Assembly: GCA_025642075.2 (NCBI GenBank)
Contig: JAODUO010000031.1
Span: 603,001-667,000 of the forward strand
DNA: 64,000 bases
Direction: 5' to 3'
Origin: Ridgeia piscesae
Lineage: Eukaryota > Annelida > Polychaeta > Sabellida > Siboglinidae
A program made the position numbers and the translations under genes. The notes beneath the pieces are model-generated. The model made no database searches. It saw only the letters and a program-made list of their open reading frames with translations, and was not told where the DNA came from. Positions 15,469-27,900 of the stretch are shown piece by piece; position 1 is the stretch's first letter; each line of letters opens with the position of its first letter.

Positions 15469-15642
15469 GCTGCCAACATGTGGACGAGGCAGTAATTAAT
15501 GAGGAGTGGCTGTGCAAAAAGAGTGAGTTAAATAAAACCTGTTCACCACAGATAGATGACAGTTGTAATACACCAGCAGTTGTGCACAGACAGTGTAAAT
15601 ACAGACAGACAGTGTAACAGCAATTGTTTTAAATTTAATTGT

Positions 15643-15685
<43 letters not shown>

Positions 15686-15716
15686 ATATATATAATAAAT
15701 AAATACAATGTATGTC

Positions 15717-15783
<67 letters not shown>

Positions 15784-15856
15784 ATATAATATAATATAAT
15801 ATAATATAATATAATATAATATAAAATATATAGCAAATTTTTTATTTAATTAATCT

Positions 15857-15917
<61 letters not shown>

Positions 15918-18900
15918 TAGAACAATTAAATTTAAAACAATTGCTGTTACACTGTCTGTCTGTATTTACACTGTCTGTGCACAACTGCTGGTGTATTACA
16001 ACTGTCATCTATCTGTGGTGAACAGGTTTTATTTAACTCACTCTTTTTGCACAGCCACTCCTCATTAATTACTGCCTCGTCCACATGTTGGCAGCTGTTC
16101 TCAAGCTGTGAATGTGAAGTTGTAGTAACAAACTTGTACACACGTCTTGGTCAGGAACTAGGGCGAGGGCATCAGTTATGTACAGTTGCACTCTAAAATT
16201 TCTCTTTGCTATATCAACTTTCTACACCGCGATGAACTGTTGTAAAACAGGACAAATCTAATTTATGTATGAGTGGTGTTTAAATGAATACCCAGGTCAG
16301 AGGTTGACCTGTGATTAATTGTGCCTCATCTAAATGACATTCCTGTGAGTCTCTAATGACTGTACTGCCTAGTCAGGGGTCATCTCCACATACTTGCCAC
16401 TTGTGACATTTTTAACCTAGGTTAATCTTTGCAATTGGTATTGCTTATACTCATTGCAGTGTCATGGGTAAATTAGAAGGGGGTAAAGTTTCTAGATTAA
16501 GAAGATGAGGTGCGCGTGTAATGTGCATTGTTGAAAATGTCTGTGCATCACTGAAAGACTAATTACTTGCCATGTGTCATATAAGGTGAAGTAACATGAG
16601 AACCTTTCACCAGCTACTGTCTTACTTATACCATATCTTCACCGTTTGTAGGTCCATTTCCTTGCAAAGCCATCAACAAGATTTCATGGAAGACCACAAA
16701 AACGTAAGTTGCCATCGTCGTGAATCCGAAAACAAAAGCAGAAATCTGTCACAGACAATCAATCACATGTTAGTGTCGGTGTTTGATAATACAAACATGA
16801 TGACTGTGGCAGGTATTCTAGTCTACTAACCTGTGTTTAGTTTGTATTTCCCCAAGTGTGTATTTTATTTCATACAATAATATAGTCACCTGTACTGATA
16901 ACATATACATTAACACACTTACTTTGGGGTGTTCCAAAAATGTAGTGCTTAATTTATGTCTCCGTGCTCTGGCTGTTGGGCTAGACCTATGGAAGTTAGC
17001 ATGAATTAATAGTCCCTATATAGTAATTATGCTATGACAGCATTAGTCTAAATACTCAGAAAATAAGTCAAGTTGCTGCTTGAGTGAATAGATGTGTGAA
17101 GTGTCCAACACTTGAGGGAGCCACACAGACCAGAAGCAGTGGTGTCCTGTCTCATGAAAGTGTCCATGGCTGTCCAACTTGAAGGAGAATGTCGTGTTTG
17201 GCTGGTAATGCCATATGGAGTGCTCAAGACACAATGACTAACTTGACATAGACGTGTGAGACTGATTCAGAGTTATGTTGGTGTTTTCCCTCTTCATATA
17301 GTTCTTGAGAAGTGTGACATTTTGCATTCTTGTTATACAAGATTTAAATCGGTTGATGTCGCTAACCCAGAAAAACAAGTAGTTTTAATTGCTAGGCATG
17401 GTCGTTTAAGACACATTCGATATGAGGTTATAAATCAATACTTCACGATTTCACACAGTTATACAGCCATGTTATTTGGTTTGTGATTGTCCACATGGTA
17501 TCACAAGGGACATTTTATCATGAATACCAGTGATCAAACTGACAAACTGTGGCATTGTTATTATTTAAGACCTAAACTGGTCAAACAGATTTCATGCTTA
17601 CGTGCAACAGCTAAATGCTTCTCAGAAAAGCCTGGGTGTTCCCCAGAGACCAGCCCGATAGTACGTGAACTGTAAAGCAGTTATGTGAATGAATGTGTAT
17701 TAAAAAAAATATGTAACGGTATAGAAAAAAAACCTATTTGCTTGAAAGCAGTTAATTTGACATGCATAACTAAATAACATCCATTTAGGGGTGCTTAGTA
17801 TTTATTTTGGGAGAATCCAGGCTCAAATCCACTTTCAGAGTTTGGCCAGTTTAGGTCACTCAGTTGCAGTGTTTCCCCTGAGTAAAATGATGGGCGAGGT
17901 GGTGGTGGGATGGACTGAGCGGGCACCGAAGGTGTGATGCAGCACCATCTGGGGGTATGGTCACGGAGGTCACCCAGAACTATTTTAAAAACTACCTTCA
18001 AAATGGTGCATTCTGAAGGGTGTTTTACCAATTCCCTGGGATATAGAGAGGAAACAAATGCGTATGAAAATTTTGGCATATTTAGAGCAAGGTGGCTTAA
18101 AAAAACCAGCGAGGTGGCCAACCTCGGTCATCATATATCAGAGGAAACACTGCTGTTTTGCTTGATGTCAATCAGCTGTGTGAATGAATACTCGTCCATA
18201 GTTTGTGATTAGTGAGCAGACTGCATAGTCATGGCTGATTGGGTCTCTGATACACTGAGATGGTGTTTGAACTATCTAACACCTGGGTGACAGCCATATG
18301 TAAACTCTACCTTCATGTATATCTGAACCAGTCTATGCATCCAAGTGTGTTCCCTTTCAGTGAGCCGTTCATCATCTTCTCTGGTGGGATGCCCCGGGCG
18401 AGCTACGGAGACAGGCACACAGTAAGCGTGATGCAGGGCAATGCACAGGCCCATGTTGTCTTTGAGTTCACGTCACGCGTCGTTGACTTCGTCACTCTCT
18501 GCACCAGCGATGAGACAGAAAACCTAGAAAAGATGGGTAGGTTGATTTAGTAATGATCCCCATATTATTAGTTACAAATGTATTTTTTCATCGTAACTTA
18601 ATCAATGTTTAGTTTATTTAACTTTGTTGTTTGTGAGAAAATCTTGATCATGTGTTAGTGATTGCATGGAGCAGAGCAATTCCTGCCCTAGATTGGTAGC
18701 GTTCTAATGGCTTGATGGGGCAAAATCAGTTTATGAAGCACTACCTAAAATTGTACAAATTTGCAACACTCAATACTTTTACTTTCACAGTGTATTTTCA
18801 GAGAGCCCAAAAGGCAATGTTCCTATGAGCTGTCCTCTCACAGTGTATTTTCTGAGAGCCTAAAAGGCTATGTTCCTATGAGCTATCCTCTCACAGTGTA

Positions 18901-21900
18901 TTTTCTGAGAGCCTAAAAGGCTATGTTCCTATGAGCTGTCCTCTCACAGTGTATTTTCTGAGAGCCTAAAAGGCTATGTTCCTATGAGCTGTCCTCTCAC
19001 AGTGTATTTTCTGAGAGCCTAAAAGGCTATGTTCCTATGAGCTGTCCTCTCACAGTGTATTTTCTGAGAGCCTAAAAGGCTATGTTCCTATGAGCTGTCC
19101 TCTCACAGTGTATTTTATGAGAGCTTGTGTTCCTATGAGCTGTCCTCTCGCAGTGTATTTTCTCAGAGCCTGTGTTCCTATGAGCTGTCCTCTCGCAGTG
19201 TATTTTCTCAGAGCCTGTGTTCCTATGAGCTGTCCTCTCACAGTGTATATTCTCAGAGCCTGTGTTCCTATGAGCTGTCCTCTCACAGTGTATTTTCTGA
19301 GAGCTTGTGTTCCTATGAGCTGTCCTCTCACAGTGTATATTCTCAGAGCCTGTGTTCCTACGAGCTGTCCTCTCGCAGTGTATTTTCTGAGAGCCTGTGT
19401 TCCTATGAGCTGTCCTCTCACAGTGTATTTTCTCAGAGCCTGTGTTCCTATGAGCTGTCCTCTCGCAGTGTATTTTCTCAGAGCCTGTGTTCCTATGAGC
19501 TGTCCTCTCGCAGTGTATTTTCTCAGAGCCTGTGTTCCTATGAGCTGCCCTATCGCAGTGTATTTTCTGAGAGCCTGTGTTCCTATGAGCTGTCCTCTCG
19601 CAGTGTATTTTCTCAGAGCCTGTGTTCCTATGAGCTGCCCTATCGCAGTGTATTTTCTGAGAGCTTGTGTTCCTATGAGCTGTCCTCTCGCAGTGTATAT
19701 TCTCAGAGCCTGTGTTCCTATGAGCTGTCCTCTCGCAGTGTATTTTCTCAGAGCTTGTGTTCCTATGAGCTGTCCTCTCGCAGTTTATTTTCTCAGAGCC
19801 TGTGTTCCTATGAGCTGTCCTCTCACAGTGTATTTTCTCAGAGCTTGTGTTCCTATGAGCTGTCCTCTCGCAGTGTATTTTCTCAGAGCTTGTGTTCCTA
19901 TGAGCTGTCCTCTCACAGTGTATATTCTCAGAGCCTGTGTTCCTATGAGCTGCCCTCTCACAGTGTATTTTCTCAGAGCCTGTGTTCCTATGAGCTGTCC
20001 TCTCACAGTGTATTTTCTCAGAGCTTGTGTTCCTATGAGCTGTCCTCTCGCAGTGTATTTTCTCAGAGCCTGTGTTCCTATGAGCTGCCCTCTCACAGTG
20101 TATTTTCTCAGAGCTTGTGTTCCTATGAGCTGTCCTGTCACAGTATATTTTCTCAGAGCCTGTGTTCCTATGAGCTGTCCTCTCGCAGTGTATTTTCTCA
20201 GAGCCTGTGTTCCTATAAGCTGCCCTCTCACAGTGTATTTTCTCAGAGCTTGTGTTCCTATGAGCTGTCCTCTCACAGTATATTTTCTCAGAGCCTGTGT
20301 TCCTATGAGCTGTCCTCTCGCAGTGTATTTTCTCAGAGCTTGTGTTCCTATGAGCTGTCCTCTCACAGTATATTTTCTGAGAGCTTGTGTTCCTATGAGC
20401 TGTCCTCTCGCAGTGTATTTTCTGAGAGCTTGTGTTCCTATGAGCTGTCCTCTCGCAGTGTATTTTCTCAGAGCTTGTGTTCCTATGAGCTGTCCTCTCA
20501 CAGTATATTTTCTCAGAGCTTGTGTTCCTATGAGCTGTCCTCTCGCAGTTTATTTTCTCAGAGCCTGTGTTCCTATGAGCTGTCCTCTCACAGTGTATTT
20601 TCTCAGAGCGTGTGTTCCTATGAGCTGTCCTCTCACAGTGTATTTTCTCAGAGCCTGTGTTCCTATGAGCTGTCCTCTCGCAGTGTATTTTCTCAGAGCC
20701 TGTGTTCCTATGAGCTGTCCTCTCACAGTGTATTTTCTCAGAGCCTGTGTTCCTATGAGCTGTCCTCTCGCAGTGTATTTTCTCAGAGCCTGTGTTCCTA
20801 TGAGCTGTCCTCTCGCAGTGTATTTTCTCAGAGCCTGTGTTCCTATGAGCTGTCCTCTCACAGTGTATTTTCTCAGAGCCTGTGTTCCTATGAGCTGTCC
20901 TCTCACAGTGTATTTTCTCAGAGCCTGTGTTCCTATGAGCTGTCCTCTCACAGTGTATTTTCTCAGAGCCTGTGTTCCTATGAGCTGTCCTCTCGCAGTG
21001 TATTTTCTCAGAGCCTGTGTTCCTACGAGCTGTCCTCTCGCAGTGTATTTTCTCAGAGCCTGTGTTCCTATGAGCTGTCCTCTCGCAGTGTATTTTCTCA
21101 GAGTCTGTGTTCCTATGAGCTGTCCTCTCGCAGTGTATTTTCTCAGAGCCTGTGTTCCTATGAGCTGTCCTCTCACAGTATATTTTCTCAGAGCCTGTGT
21201 TCCTATGAGCTGTCCTCTCACAGTGTATTTTCTCAGAGCCTGTGTTCCTACGAGCTGTCCTCTCACAGTGTATATTCTCAGAGCCTGTGTTCCTATGAGC
21301 TGTCCTCTCGCAGTGTATTTTCTGAGAGCTTGTGTTCCTATGAGCTGTCCTCTCGCAGTGTATTTTCTCAGAGCCTGTGTTCCTATGAGCTGTCCTCTCG
21401 CAGTTTATTTTCTGAGAGCTTTTGTTCCTATAAGCTGTCCTCTCGCAGTGTATTTTCTCAGAGCCTGTGTTCCTATGAGCTGCCCTCTCACCGGTGCCTC
21501 TGGTTATAGAGTACGACTGCCCTCACTCTGTGCTGGTGTTGGTGGAGGAGGAACTGGTGGCCCTGGACCTGGAGACAGACGGCTGGCCCTGCTACAGACT
21601 GCCCTACCTGTGCAGTCTCCACTCCTCAGCCATCACCTGCGCCCAGCATGTCGGCAACATCCCGGAGCAACTCGCCAACAAGATCATAGACGCCGGCGAA
21701 ACACAGATGCCAAACTTCTCCGGCAGGGTCAGTGTTGACTAATGCGTCTATTGGCACTGTTTTTGTTTATCTCTGCAGTGGTTTGTCGTGTAGACCAACA
21801 TTGAGTTGCCGTTGTTCTGCTAAGTAGGACTGGGGTTATTAGGTTTATATATGTTACGCTGTCTTCAGTGAAAAACTACTGAAGTAAACTGTGTGTTTAC

Positions 21901-24900
21901 ACACACAGTCACTAAGCTATCACGGCATCGATATAGGTAATGTGAAACCAAGCAAAACATTGCACAATTAACAAATCTGACTATTTTCAATATATAAATA
22001 TTAGGTAAAATATATTGAGTGTCATTGCCTTACCAGTGAACTTACCTATGATACCTATAATAGTACACTGCCTTATCTTACCTATGTTCTGTGACTCCAG
22101 TAATATCAGACTGTCCTCCCAAAAGGTTACAAGTCATCTCACCTGTGCTCTGTGACACCTGTAATGTCTGTTACCTGCAGGACTGGCCCATACAGGGGGG
22201 CACAAACTTGCAGCAGTGGGCTTCTCGGGACCTCCTTCTCACAGGGTAAGTACCCCTTTTATGCTCTCATGTGAGTGCTACATTTTAAGAACAGTCTACA
22301 AGAGCATTCATAGCAGTTTTTTTACTGAACAGTAGCTAACTTCTGTAGTGTAAAATGAATATGTTAATAAATTCATTAAAATAAATGTCAATAAAGCATC
22401 ATGTAAAAACTTTCAAGACAAGGTTTGTAGATGTACGCAAACCAATATTTGCTGTCATGATTCCTTAAATGAGTACATGTTTAGTGACACTTACAGGGAT
22501 GCCTGACATTTTATTTAGTGTCATGACGAATGTAGTGTCACTGCTGACACGATGACATGTTTGTAGACACGAGGATGGCTCCATCCGGTTCTGGGATGTG
22601 TCGGGCGTGGCTGTGTCACTGCTCTACAAGCTGCAGACAATGAACATCTTTGGGGACGGCCTAGTAGAACAGGGGGCTGCGGACGCTGACGAAGAGTGGC
22701 CACCATTCCGCAAGGTTTGTTCTCTTACAACCATGTACAGTACGAGTGGAATTAGACAATTTTAACTCTGAAATTAAATAAGTGATTCCATATATGATAT
22801 ATATAGATATAAAAATCAGTAAACAGAATCCATTGTTACATTTAATGCAAAAAGCAGCCACTGCATAGTGGGGAGACTATTTCCTTGTCACATCAGTTAG
22901 TTCTGTGAGTGGCACATCGTAATGTTGACAGTTATTAGAGTAAGAGAGCATAGTACACAGTTAGTTAGACACCATGTCAACCAGTTAGACACTGCCTCAA
23001 GTGACCGAAATCTTTACTGGCAAAGTTGGTGTGTCACAGTTTCAGTCGAAAGATTGATCAGACATACGTCATACTACGACGTAGGGTCACCTACATGACT
23101 AAGTTTGCAATGTCAGTCTCTGGTTCCATAAAATCACATATGTCGCAGTCACCATGCAAGTAGTAATAACTATTGACCAATGTCCTTATATGGCAGGTGG
23201 GGACCTTTGACCCCTACAGCGATGATCCCCGACTCGCCATACAGAAGATCGTGCTGTGTCCGTTCAGCGAGACGCTGGTGGCGGCCGGAACCGCGGGACA
23301 GGTCGTTGTGTTTGAGCTGAGTCGAGAGGAGCAGGAACAGGAGGTGAAGGTCGCGTCGGTGAACGTCGTCAGCGACCGGGACAACTTTGTGTGGAAGGGG
23401 CACAAGGCACTGCCCGTGAAGAACGGAGACCTCAAGTTTCCCCCTGGCTTCCAGCCCATGTGTGTGGTGCAAGTGCAGCCCCCTGCCGCCTGCACTGCCC
23501 TTGCACTGCACCCCGAGTGGCAACTGTAAGTGCCTCCCTCCCAGTGGCAAGAATTAACAAAGTCTATTTATTTATTATCCTAGCTTAATCAATTAATTAA
23601 TATTATTCTAAGTCATGACATTTTACATAATCATCCCAAAGCAGAGTTTTGTTCTAATTAATTAGTACATAAATAAAGTGTATTTACTATTATTGTGACC
23701 TATATATTACATTGGTCTCCAGTGGTATTTTTGTTACAGTTGTAATTGATTACACCATATGTAATATAGACAGTAAAATACTGGTTTGCATATTATAAAG
23801 TGTAGTTGGAATTGTCCATTTACACTGTGTGAAGCGTAGGATGATCAAGAATAACTTGAAATAAGTAGTATTACTTAATTCATTTCTTGACATAATATTA
23901 GATTAACAGGAAATCGTGCTGCAGAGTAATGTTGTCACCAGTGAATGACACTCATGTTGTTTGTGTTTACAGCGTTGCCGTGGGAACAGCACATGGCTTC
24001 GGTGTATTTGACTACATCCAGAGGTCTCAGATCAGCAGCAAGTGCACCCTGAATCCCAGCGGTAAGTCTTGGGTCTACTCTCATAACCATAGGTGCAGTA
24101 TACTGGGGTATTTTACCATCTACTCTACCTTCACACAGTATGGATTAAAACTGGCTCAATCAAATTTGTTGTCAAAGTGGGCATCAAAGTGTTTTTACCA
24201 AACATTTTTTAGTAGATTTTGATGCATTTTTAAATCCACAGATAGTAGAATGCGATTTGTTTTGGATGTATTTGGTAGCAACGTAATAGTATGAGACGAA
24301 CAGTAAGACAGATCATTGGGAATTGTGGATGTATAATTGTTATTTGATTTATTCCCAGACCTGACAGGGACAGGAGAGAGTGCAATGTCCCGGCGCAAGT
24401 CTTTCAAGAAGTCCCTGCGTGAGTCGTTCCGTCGTCTGCGTGGGAGACGGTCCTCAGTCCAGGGAGGCAGACGCAAGGCAGGGGACAGTCCCAGTAAGCC
24501 AGAGGAGAGGGCCGAATCGAGGAGGTGAGAGACATTGTAATATGTATGTATATCGTTGTAAGTCCACACACTGTGATCATCAGGATATGTTGACATCCAG
24601 AATTTCCACGATGTGCTTGATACATTTACCATGACAACATCTTAATCCAGACACATAGGGAGCAAATGGTCCACGTTAAGTTTCAGCATAATACTTGTTT
24701 TACTGAGATTTGTTATTGTTTTAGAAACAATTTATACAAAGCCAGAAATGTTGCTACTAATTAATATAGAAGTTGTGAGAACTGTTGAATACTTTCGCTG
24801 TTGACTTGCAGTGGGGCAACAGAGGGAGCCACCGCAGCATCGGCCGAAGGCAGTGCTGCACATGCATCTGAGGGCGCAATGTGCGGCAGCTGCGGAGGCG

Positions 24901-27900
24901 CCATCTAGTGCAATTGAGTCACCGAAGCCAGTTGAGCGTCAGGTGGAGGCTCGGTCGACAGACGATGCGATGGCCTCCATGGTGAGGGTGCTCACCTTCT
25001 TTGACACCTTCCTCATCAACGGTATGTCACACACCTTTCTCTCGCTTACCCATTGTCAACTGACATACATGTTATTATGCTAATGTAGGACGTTTGTAAG
25101 TATCTACTTTCTGTTTGCCTCGGATCTACCAGTTAGCAATATATTTGAAAAAAGATAGCCATTTAGAAAAGATAGTTATTTTGAGTTACTTAGTATTTTT
25201 CAGTGGGGAAACGAGGCTGTCACAGTATCCCATTATTACAATACATGTTTAATTTAAGAATGTGGCTCCTCTTTTTATGTAGTATAATCCAGTGCAATTT
25301 TTCAAATCAGTGATCGAAACGAAGAGCTAATACTGTACTGAGAAGTGAGAAGAGCTCCTTGACTGGTATTGAAATGAAGCAGCTGGCTGTATTTGTTAAA
25401 GAAAATGAAGAAGATGTATAATTGTCCCATTTGTTAAATACCATTTACCTTGTTTCAGGCCAGAGTCACACCCCCACCTTGTGGGCTGGTACCAACGCCG
25501 GTACTGTCTACATATACCAGATCACAATGCCTGCCAGTGACAAGCGTGACTCGGAGGCGGTACAGTGCCAGATTGGTGAGACTTTCTTTTAGCAACAGTT
25601 GCAAAAATTGTGGCATGGATTCTAACCTGGTAACACTCATAACTTGGGGAACCAACACTACATGTATGTTTTGCAAATATTTAGCTTTTTAAAATACATG
25701 CATGATAGCATCATTTTTGTTTTAAATTATTTAGATATGTACCATCTAGAATATATGTTCTTCCCCTTAAATCTCACGAGGAGTGGGGCTGCCCTATTTA
25801 ATTTTAATTTAATTAATGTGTCATTGAAACAAATCCATTGTGTGTTTCTGCGCTTTAAAAATCTCATCGTCTTGCCATGTTACATTCTGTTGCCCTCATT
25901 TTCTCTATGTTCTTATGGTATAACAGTCTATTTACGTATGAGTAATGAAAATTCTGATCTCTTAGCAAAGTTCCATCATATAGTGATGTTGTCACTGACT
26001 TACTGCATGTTGTCACTGACTTACTGCATGTTGTCACTGACTTACTACATGTTGTCACTGACTTACTGCATGTTGTCACTGACTTACTGCTGTCTGTGTT
26101 GTGCAGCCAAGGAGATCCAGCTGAAGCACCACGCCCCAGTGATCAGTATCAGCGTGATAGACCGCAATGCCCAGCCCCTGCCTGCACCCCTTGAGGTGCA
26201 GCACGAGCGTGTCAAGGCCCCAGACATGTCCGGCAACCACCAGGTGCTGCTGTGCTCAGAGGAACAGTTCAAGGTGAGAGTCATGTTTATTCTTCGTCGT
26301 TTTAGACCTGACTCTGCAACTGCTGCTCCATGGGTTTTTTTGTGTCATTTTGTTGAATTTCTCTCAAACTCTCTCTCAGTTATAGAATATGGTTATTAAA
26401 ACTGTCAAATGTTATTATTTTATTTTGATAATACATTGTAAATAATCACAAGTAAGTAAGATCACAATGGTTACATACTTCCATAAAGTTATTATTAACG
26501 TAATGGCTATATATATATATATGTTCTGACACCTTATAAAATATATCAGTTGTCTGAAGACACTATTTTAAACTCTCTCCACATGCACCTTCTCTCTAAA
26601 GGGATTTGTGTGAGTGGATCAAGGTGCCAAGAGTGAGGGTTCACCAAAACTTCCTGATTTCAGAAACCATCTAGCACAGGTGTGTGTCCCTTAGTGTGTG
26701 TTGTGTTTGTCAAACTAAGCGGGTGCTGTCCTTTCAGATCTTCTCGCTGCCGAGTCTCAAGGCCAACAACAAGTACAAGCTGACAGCGAACGAAGGGTCC
26801 AGAGTGAGGCGGGTGGGCTACGTGAACTTCCGCAGCCGCAGTGGCAAGTATCACGTCTACTGTATATGTATTTTGTGGGTCTTCATGAGTACTTCAGTAA
26901 AAACAACTAACAGTTTGAAACACATTTGATGGATTAAGAATTAGAGATGTCTTATGAAATTATTTGTGTAACGAAGAAACACGAGGAAGAATGATTTGTG
27001 CCCTAATTGGTGTACATTTATTGACATATTGGTTCGACCTAGTGGGGTATTTGTTATCGTTCAGAATTGTACTGATATTGGTGTTTGTGAATGGGGTGGG
27101 CTGACCCAGCGGCACAAACAACTGAAGGAGTCGCATATGAAGGAGAACGTCAGGCGAGACCATGGGGCATGTCATGCATTATAAGTACCCTTGACCTTTG
27201 TGAACTCACAACACATGTCGCAGGGAAAACAATTGGTACAGTGGCACCACATATTTGGCTCTGTGTGAAGATTGGGAAGCTTAAAGCACACACTACACTA
27301 CTTGTTGGTGCAGGCTAATTGAGTGCAGTAAAACAAAATATAATTTTTTTGGAATTTGTGAACTAAAAAAACACCCCCAGTGAAACAGAAGATAAAGATG
27401 TAGCAGGTGATGGTAGAGTCGTAGATGGCACCAGAACTCCTGCTATCAGAATGTGGATAGTGGCAGTGGCATAGACATATAATAGACCCTTGAATCTCCT
27501 CATCAGCACAGCACCTTTTTACACATAACCACCAGTGCCCCAGGAGACCTTACTACACTCGGTTCCTTTCATCAGTGGTGACTTGAGCGAGTGCAGCGTT
27601 CATTCAACCACACTGCATTGCATTTCCCACCCTGCTGATTCCAAACAGTCCGTGCCTGTCTCTACGATGTCTTCACAGTTTCCCGAAGTCTTTTGTTGAT
27701 CTCTACTGACATGTTATTTTTTTTTAATTAATTGTTATAAGTAACTGGGTCAACTGAGCGTTTCGTAGAAGTAAAATAAAGTTCATGAATTGTCAGGAGT
27801 AACTAGGTCAGCAGTGTGTAAGACATGCGTAGCAAAACATGTAATTAAATATCTTGTGTGTTTTTTAAAGGTGTCAACAATTGGTAGATGAAAGACCAGT

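Larger units (their letters stand above)
13031..16651 (+). other. LLGL intron with AT tracts and a long inverted repeat
   Basis: A 3.6-kb intron. Nothing recognisable lies in 13031-15400, apart from a short gggcgttaaacacatcgctg near 14220 that may be a fragment of a dispersed repeat. The right part holds the inverted repeat and its AT spacer, annotated separately. Confidence 0.6.

Noticed and set aside
15138..15708. Open frames of 113 and 70 codons rich in Ile/Tyr
   Set aside because: Driven by AT microsatellites; no start context, splice phase or domain.
19080..21266. Minus-strand open frames rich in [13 protein letters not shown]
   Set aside because: Reverse translation of the same intronic array; no splice, start or family evidence.
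19090..21738. Open frames of 882 and 794 codons
   Set aside because: They are translations of a 45-bp intronic minisatellite whose length is a multiple of three. The flanking LLGL exons join around it in another frame, and codon content is purely repetitive.
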